Shown here piece by piece: positions 1 to 10,568 of a stretch of DNA of 64,000 nt. Where the stretch lies: contig NC_051850.1 of NCBI RefSeq assembly GCF_905115235.1, forward strand, positions 25,483,010-25,547,009, given 5' to 3'. The stretch is from Hermetia illucens. Taxonomy: Eukaryota; Arthropoda; Insecta; Diptera; Stratiomyidae. The position numbers and the translations under genes are program-made. Each line of letters begins with the position of its first letter. Position 1 is the stretch's first letter. The notes below the pieces were generated by a model, which saw only the letters and a list, made by a program, of their open reading frames with translations, did not search any database and was not told the DNA's origin.

Positions 1-1530
1 AAGAATTTTCTGTGGGATTGATTGCCAATTTTCATTGATTGTTCTTCTTCAACCTTCCTCACATTGAGAACCGGTGTCGGCACGTCTTGACAAGTTGCAC
101 CTTCTGCCCGGTCAAAAACTTGATCCAGACGGAGTGGCCAGACTCACAAATCACCATTCGCCGTATCAGAATATTGTTGTTTCAACGACCATCTAGTGAT
201 TTCTTATAGGCTTTGATATTCAGACCATCTTTGGCAAGTGAGTTCCTGTCAGTGCGAATTACATCTCCATAATTTCGAAGACGCTTCCGGCCCATTGTTT
301 CCACGATCGGTGCAACACCGTATCGACCGTTGGATTTCCGAATTTCAGATGCAATCAAGGTGTGTTACGCCATTGAACAGCATTTTCATTTCCATTACCG
401 CCAGGCGCCGTTCATTGCCATTTGTAGTCGGCCAGCACCCATAACCGTAAAAAGCAATATGGCGAGCGACACTGCAGCAAATTTTGGATTTGAGACGTTC
501 GTTGATATTTCGTTCACAGAGAACACCAGTTGAAGGACACCACTTCATCCAGGTTGTAATAATGCATCAAGCAATTTCATTATGCCGCTCGCCATTGGCT
601 GACAGCATTGACCCGAGATATCTAAATCTGTTCTAAGCAAGCCACTGTTACTGAGAGTGATAATGCCTGTTTCATGGGGGTCGATCAACAAGAAACCTGT
701 TTTATAAAGATTCAATTTGAGATGGTGTTTTTGAGACAATGGTTCCATTTTTGATCAATTTGCTCTCATAACTTTGTTATAGACGCTACGAAAACATCAT
801 CTGCATAGAGCAATGTATAGGGCGCCGAATGTGGAATATCCCGTGTAACAGAGTCCATAGCAGAAACAAAAAGGAGTGAGGGGAGTCTTCCTCGGCACGA
901 AGCCAAACTTCAAACTTTACTTTTCAGATCGTTGGAAACCAGCGATCAAGTTCTTCTAGTACTGGGTGTTCCCCCAGAGCATACCAGATGAGTTCTTGTG
1001 GCATATGGTAAAACGCCTTCTCTAAATCCAGTAAAGTAATGAAAAGAGGGCGATTTTTCTCGCGGTGTTTCTCCATGGGTAACCGCGCAGCGTATATTGC
1101 GTCCGTAGTTCCGCAGTTCTAGACAAACCTGACTTGATTCATGGTTGTCAAGAATGCAATCAAAAATCTTCATAGTGTAGAACAGAGACCGGATCCGACG
1201 GTTATTTGAAGATTTTGCTGAACTAACTTTCTTTTTCCATATTATATGGTGGTGCCTGTCCTGCTCTCTTCAAGAACCTAATTGGGTCGAAGCTATTCAC
1301 ACCATTTCAGAGCATAAATACGATATCATCAAGTTGCTGATATGCTGATGCTTTCCCCTATCCATTCGTTTGATTGATTCCTCGACTTCAGTAGCGCTGA
1401 GAGGTGAAATAGTTCCAAATGTCCGCAGTGCTTGAGGAAGTGAAAGATGAATGAAGATTTCCTTTGAAATCTACTCTCCATCTATCCGTCGCGGCTCGTC
1501 GATCGGTAGGCAAAATGAAAGTTATGTTAG
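1..1530 (-). mobile_element. RTE-clade LINE fragment (RT region), runs off the left edge
   Basis: Reading the minus strand from about 1530 to 1, broken frames spell the reverse transcriptase of an RTE-type LINE in order: LSATEVEESIKRMDRGK near 1390-1340, EKNRPLFITLLDLEKAF near 1050-1000, a stretch beginning KTGFLLIDPHETGIIT near 700, and RLKSKICCSVARHIAFYG near 490-440, followed by the Trp/Met-rich C-terminal block (VMEMKM). RTE elements carry an AP endonuclease and RT, and the C-terminal order seen here is typical of them. The copy has many stops and frame changes and is an old remnant. The same family occurs at 63110-64000 on the other strand. Confidence 0.8.
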
Positions 1531-1694
1531 TGACATTATCTAGCTGGTACAAACAGTCAAACATTTAGAAGTACATTTCGAATCCAAGTTATCGTGAAAG
1601 CATCATATCCAGAAACAATACCGGAAACCCTGCAGATTGCTCTGGTGTTACAGGACTGTGATAGGTAAGACCTGGAGACTCTCTCCAAAATGGA

Positions 1695-2880
1695 TTCATT
1701 GGATAATAAAACCCATTTTGATGCATATATTCATTATCTGAACTTTGACCGGCAGGAAGCGTCTCACGCAGATTCAGAGGCTTGGTTTCCTAAGTACTAC
1801 TGGAGCAAGGAATACAACGCCCACTGTGACATCCAAAGATGTCTTGAATCTACCCCTACCATTTAGAGATTAAACAGAAAGTAGCTAACAACGTATATTG
1901 GGTTGATACCATTGGCGCATGAAAAGGTGGCCAATCATATGATCATGGTTCCATCAGAAAATTCCTTGACAAACATCAAATGACTCTGATGCCTGCCGGT
2001 CATAAGGTTTACAGATTCTTCTTTGAAAAGACATACTCCCATACTCGTAATCACTTAAGAGAAGAATGGTCAATCAATCAGGCGCAAAGGTGTTTTCAGT
2101 AAATCCGATTATGGAACTAGGCCGACTTCTTGAAAAAATGGCGACCATACTCCGAGTGGGAATATATGCCACTTCATTGGCAGCAGAAGAATGTTTGCGG
2201 CATAAATAGTGGGCTCGCACCAATCGAATCTGTTCCGACAGTGGGGGCAGCATTATGAACACTAAACAACAACGAGATATCAAGCCAGCTCTTGTGGAGT
2301 TGTCGTTAGGTACTGCTGAAGTTTGGCCGACCGAACGAAACATTCCTGATGTGGGTGACAGGGCATTCAAGCATCGCTGGTAATGGCAAGGCTGACAGAC
2401 TGGATCGCCAAATTGCTAGATCTACAGTGGTGGGGCCAGAACACATTCGACCATTCATTGTCAAGTCCACTCTGAAGGGGGAAATTGCAAAGATTCAGGC
2501 GGCCACATGGAGAAATTTGAATTTTCGCCGGCAGGGGAAAATCTTTGTGAAGGGACCTGGGGTCACTAGACAGGCATTTTAGTTGTGGAAAATGAAGACC
2601 TTAGTACGACTTTTAACGGGACACTGCTCCTTAAACTACCACGTTGCAAAAAAGGACTATATGCAGCCAATATGAGGAGGAGAAAGATATCACCCTGTAC
2701 TTCTTATGCAGCTATTCGGCCTCCTCAAACCTCAGACCAAGATATTTTGGTAAGGTTTTCTTGAACGAAGATACTGCAAATTCTCTGTCTTCGCAGAATG
2801 TTTTCAGATTTGCGAAGACCTGTGAACGCCGGCCGTAAGCAAGAGGCCGCTGAATAAAAAAAAGGCCTTGGTACTTGGAA
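1695..2880 (+). mobile_element. LINE ORF2 C-terminal fragment with RNase H domain (I/LOA/R1-type)
   Basis: Plus-strand frames read as the C-terminal third of a LINE ORF2: a post-RT segment near 1840-1960, an RNase H-like segment from about 2080, and an open stretch at 2349-2582 starting WVTGHSSIAGNGKADRLD, which matches the WVPGHSGIxGNExAD motif of LINE RNase H domains. A following segment near 2690-2830 (EEEKDITLYFLCSYSA) matches the CCHC-like tail that ends such ORFs. Several frame changes are present. A second copy of the same end lies at 45540-46430 and a related one at 56480-57700. Confidence 0.72.
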
Positions 2881-3289
2881 CTGGTTCCCCCCTAAAATCA
2901 ACTACTGTATGGGTTTGTCTCATGCTTCGATAAAACGATGCAGATCTCTCCTAGCGTTTCACGTATCCAGTGTATCGTAGAGATATTAGCGATGGATCGT
3001 TCGAATAGTAGCAGCAGCGTCCTTTGCTTCCCGGTTTATAAGAATTTTGCCAATTGGCCAGCATTTTTTCGTCGAGAAAATTGCGAGAGAAGCGTGTCTT
3101 CTCAAGAGCTTTCATTGGGAGATGATTCTAAAGCCAAGTATCTCGGTTGACGAATCGCTTACTAGCCGATGGCTTCCTTTCATGGGCCGTATGATGATCG
3201 TGTTGTTAATTCAGTTTCACGACTCTTAGACATTCGAAAGGGTTAGTAATCGCGTTAGTGAGAAAATTTACTCTCCTTTCATATGAAAT
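2881..3289. other. Unassigned spacer
   Basis: Small open frames occur on both strands but none shows a domain, a codon pattern or a repeat match that I recognise. Confidence 0.5.
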
Positions 3290-3580
3290 CGCCACCATCT
3301 AATGTACGGTGGGCCAGTGCCTTTCTCATGCTGTTTTATTAGTGAATTCACAAGTATAAGGTCGCGAATATTCGCAAAAGCTACCACACGCTCGCCACCC
3401 TTAGCATGCTCCAAAATTTCTTCCCCCATAGTATCTCTTGCTGTATGCCGTAAGACCCACAATCAACATATACACCAGCGGCTTTGATCGGTCCGATCGA
3501 TGCAGAAGGTGTGGAACTTAGGAAGGCACTGACTTCAATTAAAAAATGAGGTTTCTTCAAATAAACCTCAATCATTGCAG
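3290..3580 (-). mobile_element. RTE-like LINE endonuclease scrap
   Basis: The minus-strand frame contains DTMGEEILEHAKGGERVVAF followed by ANIRDLILVNSLIKQHE. In RTE endonucleases the corresponding block is of the form GxGxxNERGxRLVEFAxxNDLxxxNTLFKQH. The match is partial and only this block is visible, so the family is a best guess. Confidence 0.45.
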
Positions 3581-3589
3581 GGTCGCTCG

Positions 3590-5475
3590 CGATTTACTCG
3601 AGCAGACTACCTAAGAATCTGAGGTGGAAATTGCTATCATTAGCGAACCATATAGAAACCGTCACGGTGTCGTATGGGTTACAGATTCGACTGGCAAGCG
3701 GCAATATCGGCAAGTCTTACAATGTACTTGGAGTGAGGCAGCCAGTGGCTTTGTGTAGGCAAAAATAAACAGCTCTTACGCCTCACCAAGCCTGAAACTT
3801 TCTGAATTCGAGGAAGTGCTTGACAGTCCTGTTCTCGACGCAAAGGGTCGCATTCCAATGCTGGTGACTGGACCCATGAGTGGCATAGCAGAGAGACAAA
3901 TACAGGAGGCCGCAGTCTGTTAGATGTTTTGCACAGTTGGATGATCACCAGGCAATATTCGCTGGGCTATGGGTGGAGTCACCGGGCAGAAGGCCATCAT
4001 GCACGAAACCGAGAAAGATGTCAGGTTGATCCGTGCCGGAGGACCATCTCAGAGGGCGGTAGGCAAAATCGACCAAGGGCAAGCGCCCATAAGGAAGCCC
4101 GCAAAACCCTCAAGCTCGCCATCCAACGAGGCAACCGGGAATGGTTTAAAGAGTTCTGTTCGGAAGCGGACTTAAACCCGTGGGAGAGCGCCAATATAAT
4201 CATGATGGGGCGATTCAAAAGCCATTCATTTTCTCAGATCACGTGCCTTTTACCTGTGTTAAAAATTATCCAGGGCTTAGCCCCCTGCAAGATCTATCTA
4301 CAATAGATTACTCCCGGTTGTTGTGAGCCAGGGAGGTCTCTCAGATCGGCACTATGGGTTTCATAAAGGCAGATCAACTGCCCTTAATACGATTACTGGC
4401 TGGGCAGAAGATGCAATCCACGGAAAGAATAGTACTAGAAAATATTGCGTAGTGGCGACTCTGACGTGAGTAATGCATTTAATTCGTCGATTTGGAACCT
4501 AATACGGGAATCTCTCGCGAAGATTGGTATTCCCACCTATCTTGCAGCTATTGTCAAAAACCATGTACAACAACGGAGGCTTTGGTTTGACATCGGTGAC
4601 GGACCCCAGGAGTGCATTGTCTCTGCGGGTGTCCCACAGAGCTTTGTACTGGGCTCGCTACTATGTAGTATCATGTGCAATGATGTACTTAACCTTTCGG
4701 TTTCGGAGGGAGCCACAGTGGTGGGTTATGCCGACGATGTAGTGCTGGTTGTATTTAGAAAGGATCTTGCAAAGTTATGCTCATGACGTTAAGGGCTGGC
4801 TGGATAGGATCCGGAGGAAAAAACGGAAGCGGTCCTCATCACCAAGCACGGTAAAAGAAATAATACTTGGGAGTGACGATAGGCGGGAAGCTCAGCTATA
4901 AGCAAAACGTACAGTATGCTTATGACAAAGCATCCACTACAAATGTGGCCCTGGCAAGGATGATGTCGAACGTGGCAGGGCAACGACATTCTTGCAGGTT
5001 GCTTATAGTTAGGGTGGTGAGTTTGGCCCTGCTCTATGCAGCTCCAGTTTAGGGGTCATATTTAACGCTAACAAACTGAGTGCAGTCTACAGGAGAGCAG
5101 CCCTAAGAGTGTGCTCGGCGTTCAGAATTGCCTCAGATGACGCAGCACTCGGGAATGATGCCCATTGACATCTTGGTAGATGAGATGACGAACTATCTCT
5201 CCTTTATCGCAGAAGAAGAACTTCGAAAGCCAGAGATCTTTAATGCAGAGGAGACTAGAGAAGCGCAGTGACATACGCCTAGAGACGAAAGGTGACCAAG
5301 CTAAAGTGAGCTGACTCCGCCCCGGCCCGTGATGTAATACCTTATGGTGGTTCCACGGGGCTTGAGGGGAGTCGGGGGTGGTTTAAGTGGGTAAGAATCC
5401 CACACACTGTGTATTCAAACCAGTGTCTTTTGAAGATTTCTACCTCCCAAAAGAAAAAAGATTCATAACATCTAC
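3590..5475 (+). mobile_element. R1-like LINE (family B), 5'-truncated and disrupted
   Basis: Endonuclease start (PYRNRHGVVWVTDSTGK near 3645-3700), a linker (GNREWFKEFCSEADLNPWES near 4133-4190) and the RT core, with an open frame at 4445-4786 holding DVSNAFNS, AGVPQSFVLGSLL and the catalytic box GYADDVVLV. RT thumb remnants follow (near 4860-5050, EPVLITK-like and LGVTIGGKL-like segments). The 3' untranslated end at about 5300-5475 (CTGACTCCGCCCC... GGGGGTGGTTTAAGTGG) is shared with the copy ending at about 16960, which fixes both as one family. Several frameshifts and stops; non-functional. Confidence 0.8.
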
Positions 5476-5787
5476 ACAGTCTACTATTCTACCTCCCTCG
5501 TTCATTTGGAAGTAATGTGTATATAACGATATGACGTTGTTAGTGCATAAGCGATCAATCGTAGGTTTATGCGTTCACCTCGAAGTTCCTGCCTAAGGAT
5601 CAGGCAGCTCTGATGCCTGTTTAACATTAGATATGTCTAGATATGTCTTTGAGGTCGACAGATCAGTTGTGGAAGACGCATCGGTGCTTGTGGGTATGTG
5701 GAGTGGGGTCGGATGCTAAGGTAGTATAGCGGGCTTAATATAAGGCTTGAGCGATTGGAGCTACCACTATAAACATGCGAAATTGGC
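5476..5787. other. Unassigned spacer
   Basis: No coding frame, repeat or RNA signal recognised. It lies between the 3' end of a LINE and the 3' tail of a SINE. Confidence 0.5.
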
Positions 5788-6045
5788 AATGATTATAATA
5801 ATAAAAATCACTGACGCGACAATCGAGTTGGTTCAGGACCTTGAAGTTTGTTAAGGCACCTCATTTGAGATGGTAAGGGTACACTAAAATTAAAGTTTGT
5901 CAGCTATAGATTGTGATTATTACCCTAATTTAACTTAGGTACTCATTTATGGCTGAGTCAATTGTTATGTCAATAGTGGGATTTGAATCTTTGCCTTCGA
6001 CTGGGGCAGCCAAGGGCCGTAGCCACTAAGTCATCCGGAAAGCTA
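5788..6045 (-). mobile_element. tRNA-derived SINE, degenerate copy
   Basis: Minus strand: a tRNA-like head with A box TGACTTAGTGG (6033-6023) and B box GATTCAAATCCC (5989-5978), about 44 bp apart, then a body (GAGTACCTAAGTTAAATTAG, GTGTACCCTTACC, AACTTCAAGGTCCTGA) and an A/T-rich ATT-type tail at about 5800-5788. The body matches the SINE at 57822-58101 block by block in the same order. This copy is clearly the more diverged of the two. Pol III-type internal promoters are known for tRNA-derived SINEs; transcription today is unproven. Confidence 0.72.
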
Positions 6046-6495
6046 TGATCGGCTAGCGAAAATTTACATACAGAGGAATTCGAAACGAATTCCGCCTCTT
6101 CTATTGTAGAATGTTGCACTATAAGCAACATTGACATTATACTCCATGTGTCTGCCATAGTCTGAAATGAAATGGATCTACTAGTTCCACGAAACTTATA
6201 GTTGTGGGCATGCATACTGCGCCAATCGATTGTATCATAAAAAAGTTGAACATTTGTTGATTCCACTCAAAACCTGTTTTCTTCTTCGAAAACAATTGTT
6301 AGTATCCTTTCAGATAGACCTTTTCTTCGTAAAATCTAAAGTCGTAAAAAGTTCAGTATGAAAAGCCACGATTTTTCAATGATATATAAATATAATAAGC
6401 AACAACAATTCATAAAACGGGATACTACTCATATGACCTAGTTTCATTGTTATGTTAATTTCAGTTAGTTAATACAATCCAAGTAATGAATAAAC
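6046..6495. other. 3' flank of the secreted-protein gene; AT-rich
   Basis: AT-rich DNA downstream of the minus-strand gene that ends at 6496. I see no canonical AATAAA on the minus strand right after the stop codon; an AATAAG lies directly downstream. No other feature recognised. Confidence 0.4.
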
Positions 6496-7160
6496 TTATT
6501 GAGCAGCCTTCTTCTTCTTCCAGAGGTCATCACCCCAACCATGTCCCAAACCATGTCCATGAGAAAGAATTGGAGCAGCAACAGCGTGTCCGATGATACC
6601 GTGGCTAGCAATAGCTGGGGCAGCAACGATTCCATGACTGGCGATAGGAGTGGCAATGGTGCTACCAATGATTCCGTGGCTGGCAATAGCTGGGGCAGCA
6701 TAAGCATGACCTATGAGTCCATGACTGGCAATGGCTGGAGCAGCAATAGCATGGCCTACAAGACCATGGGTGGCAATAGCGGGGGCAGCAACAGCATGAC
6801 CGATAATTCCATGGCTAGCAATAGCTGGGGCAGCAACAGCGTGGGTGGAAATAGCTGGAGCAACAACGGTAGCGGCTACAGCTCCATGTCCCCATCCCAA
6901 ACCGGCGCCATGTCCTAATCCCAAGCCAGCACTATGTCCTAATGCCAAGCCGCCACCATGTCCCCATCCCAAGCCAGCATCATGTCCCAATCCCAAACCG
7001 GCACCATGTCCCCATCCAGAGTATCCATGAGCGATTGGGGCTACGTATCCAGCGGAAGCGGCGCCGATTAAAGCAAGAGCCAAAACTACGAGTTTCTGAA
7101 ATTTGTTGAATTGAAAATTACTGCAAGATCTTTAGGAGTTGCATTTCCTTAAGTTACCAT
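6496..7160 (-). CDS. Small secreted Gly/His/Ala-rich protein, cuticle-like (gene 1 of 6)
   Basis: Two coding exons on the minus strand: ATG alone at 7160-7158, intron 7157-7096 (62 bp, GT...AG), then 7095-6496, giving 200 residues. Residues 1-16 (MKLVVLALALIGAASA) form a signal peptide, so the protein should be exported. Residues about 24-70 are GHG-type modules (GHGAGLGLGH and variants); about 70-185 are repeats of AAPAIASHGIIGHAV type; the end is DDLWKKKKAAQ. The Ala-Ala-Pro repeats are a known feature of insect cuticular proteins; the histidine-rich GHG block is unusual and sets this member apart from the other five. The start is chosen because the Met-only exon, splice sites and signal peptide match the other family members exactly. 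Function (cuticle, silk-like or other matrix) is inference. No neighbouring gene other than mobile DNA. Confidence 0.9.
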
Positions 7161-7198
7161 GATGCTAGTTGTAGTCTTCTTCTGGTTGAATGAATCCT

Positions 7199-7236
7199 GA
7201 CTGATGCTCTTATGCATTAAATTTGCAGTATTTATA
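7199..7236 (-). promoter_or_regulatory. Core promoter of gene 1 (TATA and initiator)
   Basis: Minus strand TATAAATA at 7236-7229 and an initiator TCAGTC at 7204-7199, about 34 bp apart, followed some 40 nt later by the ATG at 7160. TCAGTC fits the arthropod initiator TCAKTY. A second possible initiator, TCATTC, lies at 7193-7188. Confidence 0.6.
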
Positions 7237-7239
7237 TAA

Positions 7240-8220
7240 AACTAAGATGCAATCAGCTGCAGAAGACTAAAATTTCAGAAAGGGAAAATCACAAAATTCA
7301 GACCAAATTCGAGGTCGTCTCCAACTTCAACTTGACTTTTCAATCGCCAAACAGTTGCTTCTTTCACTAGTTTTCTATTATCAACATGTTGACTCCTTTG
7401 TAACGTTCACATTTGTCAATGAAACTCAGACAGTAAACTTGGGTTATGTATGTAAATGTTATCACTGCCTGGTTCGAACATGGTAAGTCATTCACACAGA
7501 TCAACAGTGCCATCAATCATTGAATCAGCTGGATATACCTTAATTTGCATAATTTTTAAAAGCATCTGTTTTTTTAGATTGTTGGAATAATGAATCATTG
7601 ACTGAGGTTTGTGATTCATTAAATGACTCTGTCTAGCGTCGAGAAGGCATTTAAGTCTAATTTTCCTATGGCTTTCGATTAATTTGATGAATTCGAATCA
7701 TAAATTTTCCAGAGTAGCTCCAGATAATAAGTTATTATATTGAAACATGGAATTTAGACGTATTAATATTGTTGACAGTATGTTTGTACATGTATATCAT
7801 GTGTATATAAATATGGGGAAAAACATTGTATATTTGGAATCTATTGTGATTTGGAAAGATATTTTTAACGAAACTGGTTAGTTATAATTACAACTTCAGT
7901 TAGAGTACTCGAATTAATAAGATCTGATAAAAGATAAAAATATGGATGGAAGATATTATTAATTAAAACTAAAAGAGTTGAGAAGGTTACTTCCTTCATG
8001 GGTTCAAATTTGATGAAAAAATGCTTCATTAATGCACTGCGTAACATATACCCGGTACTAACACAAGAGCGAATGGGCGAAATTTTTCTCGCGCATCTAC
8101 CGAAGAAGGTCGAACATGCGCAATGATTTTTTTCCACACTACAATTTCAAGTAATGTGATGAGGGACAAGTCTCCTGGGTAAAGTCTTCTTGACTCATAG
8201 TAACCTAACCCCATGAAGTA
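7240..8220. other. AT-rich spacer upstream of gene 1
   Basis: No coding frame or repeat that I recognise. The proximal few hundred bases probably include the gene 1 enhancer, but no shared block with the other family promoters is visible here. Confidence 0.4.
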
Positions 8221-8224
8221 GGCA

Positions 8225-8420
8225 GCACAATGGCTGAAGCGTTGCGCTGCCAGCCTGTCACCCTCGTTGGTCCAGGTTCAAAGCCAATTATCATAGCGAT
8301 AGTCAAGACCAGCGGTAGGATGATCTGCGCTCATAGCATGCTGTTCAAAATAATTCATTTGAAGCTGCAGTTGGGACCAGCTTGCATCTTTCGAGTACTG
8401 AAGCGGAAGAGTCCTGAATA
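8225..8420 (+). mobile_element. Possible tRNA-derived SINE head
   Basis: A box-like TGGCTGAAGCG at 8231-8241 and a perfect B box GGTTCAAAGCC at 8275-8285, 44 bp apart. This is the same spacing as in the two SINEs at 5788 and 57822. The sequence after the B box does not match the body of those SINEs, so this is either another SINE family or a degenerate tRNA-like relic. It does not fold as a convincing tRNA by eye. Confidence 0.4.
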
Positions 8421-8429
8421 TAATTAAAT

Positions 8430-9789
8430 ATTTTTTACATGCTAAAACCTCTTTCTCCTCGTTTGCCTCTGCAGGAGTTACTTGACTTCTCTACCTTGTA
8501 CCGTGATTTTCTATCATTTCTGGTATGTATATATTTACTATGAACTTATACTGAATCAGTTTCAATAGCACAAACTAAAACTGAAGCAGACAAGGGACAT
8601 TATCCAAAATTAAAAAGAGCCCGCTTGGATACCACGGTCAAGGAAGGGAGCTCTCACTCTTCATTATTATCTAATGGCCTACTGGAATCGAGATGCCTCC
8701 TATAGATATACTTATGGAAAAGGAAAGTTAACTCAAATCTATATGATTCTGCATGGTTGCGCTTATCCACAAAACGTAGAGCAGTGGAGGAAGAGGGCGA
8801 AAACCGATTAGGGAGGGGGGCTGTGTTGAACCACATTGCCGGAAATTGACAAAAATGGCATCTAAATATGATTGATCTGCTACGTCCCATGAAAATCTTT
8901 ATGGCAACCACAAAGGTGTGGCAAAGACGATACCGAAAAGTTTGTTTTCACGAACCAAAAATATTTCACAGTGACATTATAGTATCATAAAAAATGAGCT
9001 CTTCTCAATTTTGGATTGATTATTGTACTTTAATTGTAGACTAGAAACAACAGGGAGACACAGTCTCCATGCCCCATTTTATGGCAATAACTAGTTGACT
9101 TCGGCGGCAGGAAAATTCAGTTGTAACCACCAAGTATTTCCTACACCGACGAACTGCCGAATCCATCCATGACATACCCATGATCATTAATTATTCGACA
9201 AAAAGTCAACCCCTAACATATGGCAGTAAGAACTTTTTGCGGATCAAACTATTATAATCAAAGACCTGAACTCCTAAATTCAATAGGAATAACTTAAATG
9301 ATTCCTCCATTCACGTTAAATAAGTATTGACCTTGCTCGACAGACTGATCTCCATTTCGCCTTCTCCCACACTACATCAAGGGCTTGCGGGTCCTCTGCT
9401 GAGTACGCATTTCAGAGATATTATCAGAGCAAAATATCATGTACTGCAACAAAGTAAAATCTGTGAGGAACTCATCCAAAGCAGAGTCTGCCAGAGTTGC
9501 ATTTTATTCTTTCCATTCTCTGTAACGTTTTCAAGCTGTCTTAGGCCTAGAATGGAAGGAATTTCAATGGATCATGGTCTCTACTTCCATATATTGCCTG
9601 ATAACATCTACCATGTTGTGACTTTTAATCGGACAACTCTGGATCTTGAGAAGGAGAAAAGCAATAGTCCACAACAGAACCGAAGCTGTCAAACTGACTG
9701 ATAATCGCAGGCTTTGATTAACTTTCACATCTAGAAAGTATTGTTTCTGCTATAGGTGGGATAAAAAAAATGATGTTACTTAACGCATT
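8430..9789. other. Unassigned spacer
   Basis: Contains one 124-codon open frame at 9327-9701 (+) with no signal peptide, domain or codon pattern that I recognise. Probably non-coding; the right edge leads into the 5' end of a LINE. Confidence 0.4.
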
Positions 9790-9810
9790 ATTCTTCTTTT
9801 TCTTTAGCCT

Positions 9811-10422
9811 TTGTTCCGTCTAGAAGCGATGTCGGTTCGTTGTAATCGGTTTGGCCATGCAGTTTTAAAATCGCCGACAATTCTGCTCCCACAAGCTGCT
9901 GCTTCATCGAGCAACAGCATAGCCTCAGCTCTTGAGATGTCGCTGACTGGCACTGCTTATACCTTGCCGGCGACTGCGGCCAACAATACTGGCGCTATAC
10001 CTAAGTCACCCCGGTCGATTAATCCTCTGCCTCTATCTGCCACGCACTATTCCAGCGCATCTATAAAAAATTGTATCAACCCGACGACGTCCGCTAGGAG
10101 GGGGGGACATGTTCCCTACTCAGCATCGGATGCACTACGCACTTCTGGCGATTGTCCTACAGTCGCTGCATTAACACCGCCACACGCTTCCTCCGGTGTA
10201 TCATGGGCACCCGCCATCGCTGAACCGCATGCCTTTCCGACCTCATGTCGCCCGAGTGGCCCCCAACTGAACGCCGCCTCGCCACCAAAGCAGCTGTTCG
10301 CGTCAAGGCTAGCGTATTCCACCACGTCCGACGAAATTCCGGCCTACATAAGAAGCAAAACCAACTCAACTTTGTCACCTCTTTCATGTGTGAAGCTGAC
10401 GAAGGATGGCCCTCCTGACTGA
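9811..10422 (+). CDS. LINE ORF1 (203-codon open frame)
   Basis: An open frame rich in Ser, Ala, Pro and Thr, upstream of and in the same orientation as the endonuclease/RT ORF. The true ORF1 appears to continue past 10422 in another frame: 10400-10500 carries KYPRDFDDIVHSSFWPQGVF, which resembles the C-terminus of Jockey/CR1 ORF1 proteins, RNA-binding factors needed for retrotransposition. So the ORF1 is probably broken by one frame change near 10420. No CCHC knuckle is clearly visible. Start codon is the first ATG of the frame; not certain. Confidence 0.5.
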   Translation: MFRLEAMSVRCNRFGHAVLKSPTILLPQAAASSSNSIASALEMSLTGTAYTLPATAANNTGAIPKSPRSINPLPLSATHYSSASIKNCINPTTSARRGGHVPYSASDALRTSGDCPTVAALTPPHASSGVSWAPAIAEPHAFPTSCRPSGPQLNAASPPKQLFASRLAYSTTSDEIPAYIRSKTNSTLSPLSCVKLTKDGPPD

Positions 10423-10568
10423 GTGATAGCTTCATTCAAAGTGAAATATCCCCGCGACTTCGATGATATCGTCCATTCTTCCTTTTGGCCACAGGGGGTC
10501 TTCGTCAAGCCTTATCACAGGACTTAGCTTCCTGAAAATTTCCGGCCCGCCCGCCTGCCTCGCCGAAC

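Noticed and set aside
6499-6918. 139-codon plus-strand open frame over gene 1
   Set aside because: Antisense shadow of a low-complexity gene; Ser/Asn/Gly/Met composition and no promoter or signal peptide.
8275-8285. Genuine tRNA gene at the B box
   Set aside because: No acceptor stem or anticodon arm could be paired by eye; more like a SINE head.
9327-9701. 124-codon open frame as a possible host gene
   Set aside because: No domain, signal peptide, splice signals or codon bias like that of the real genes; chance frame in a spacer.
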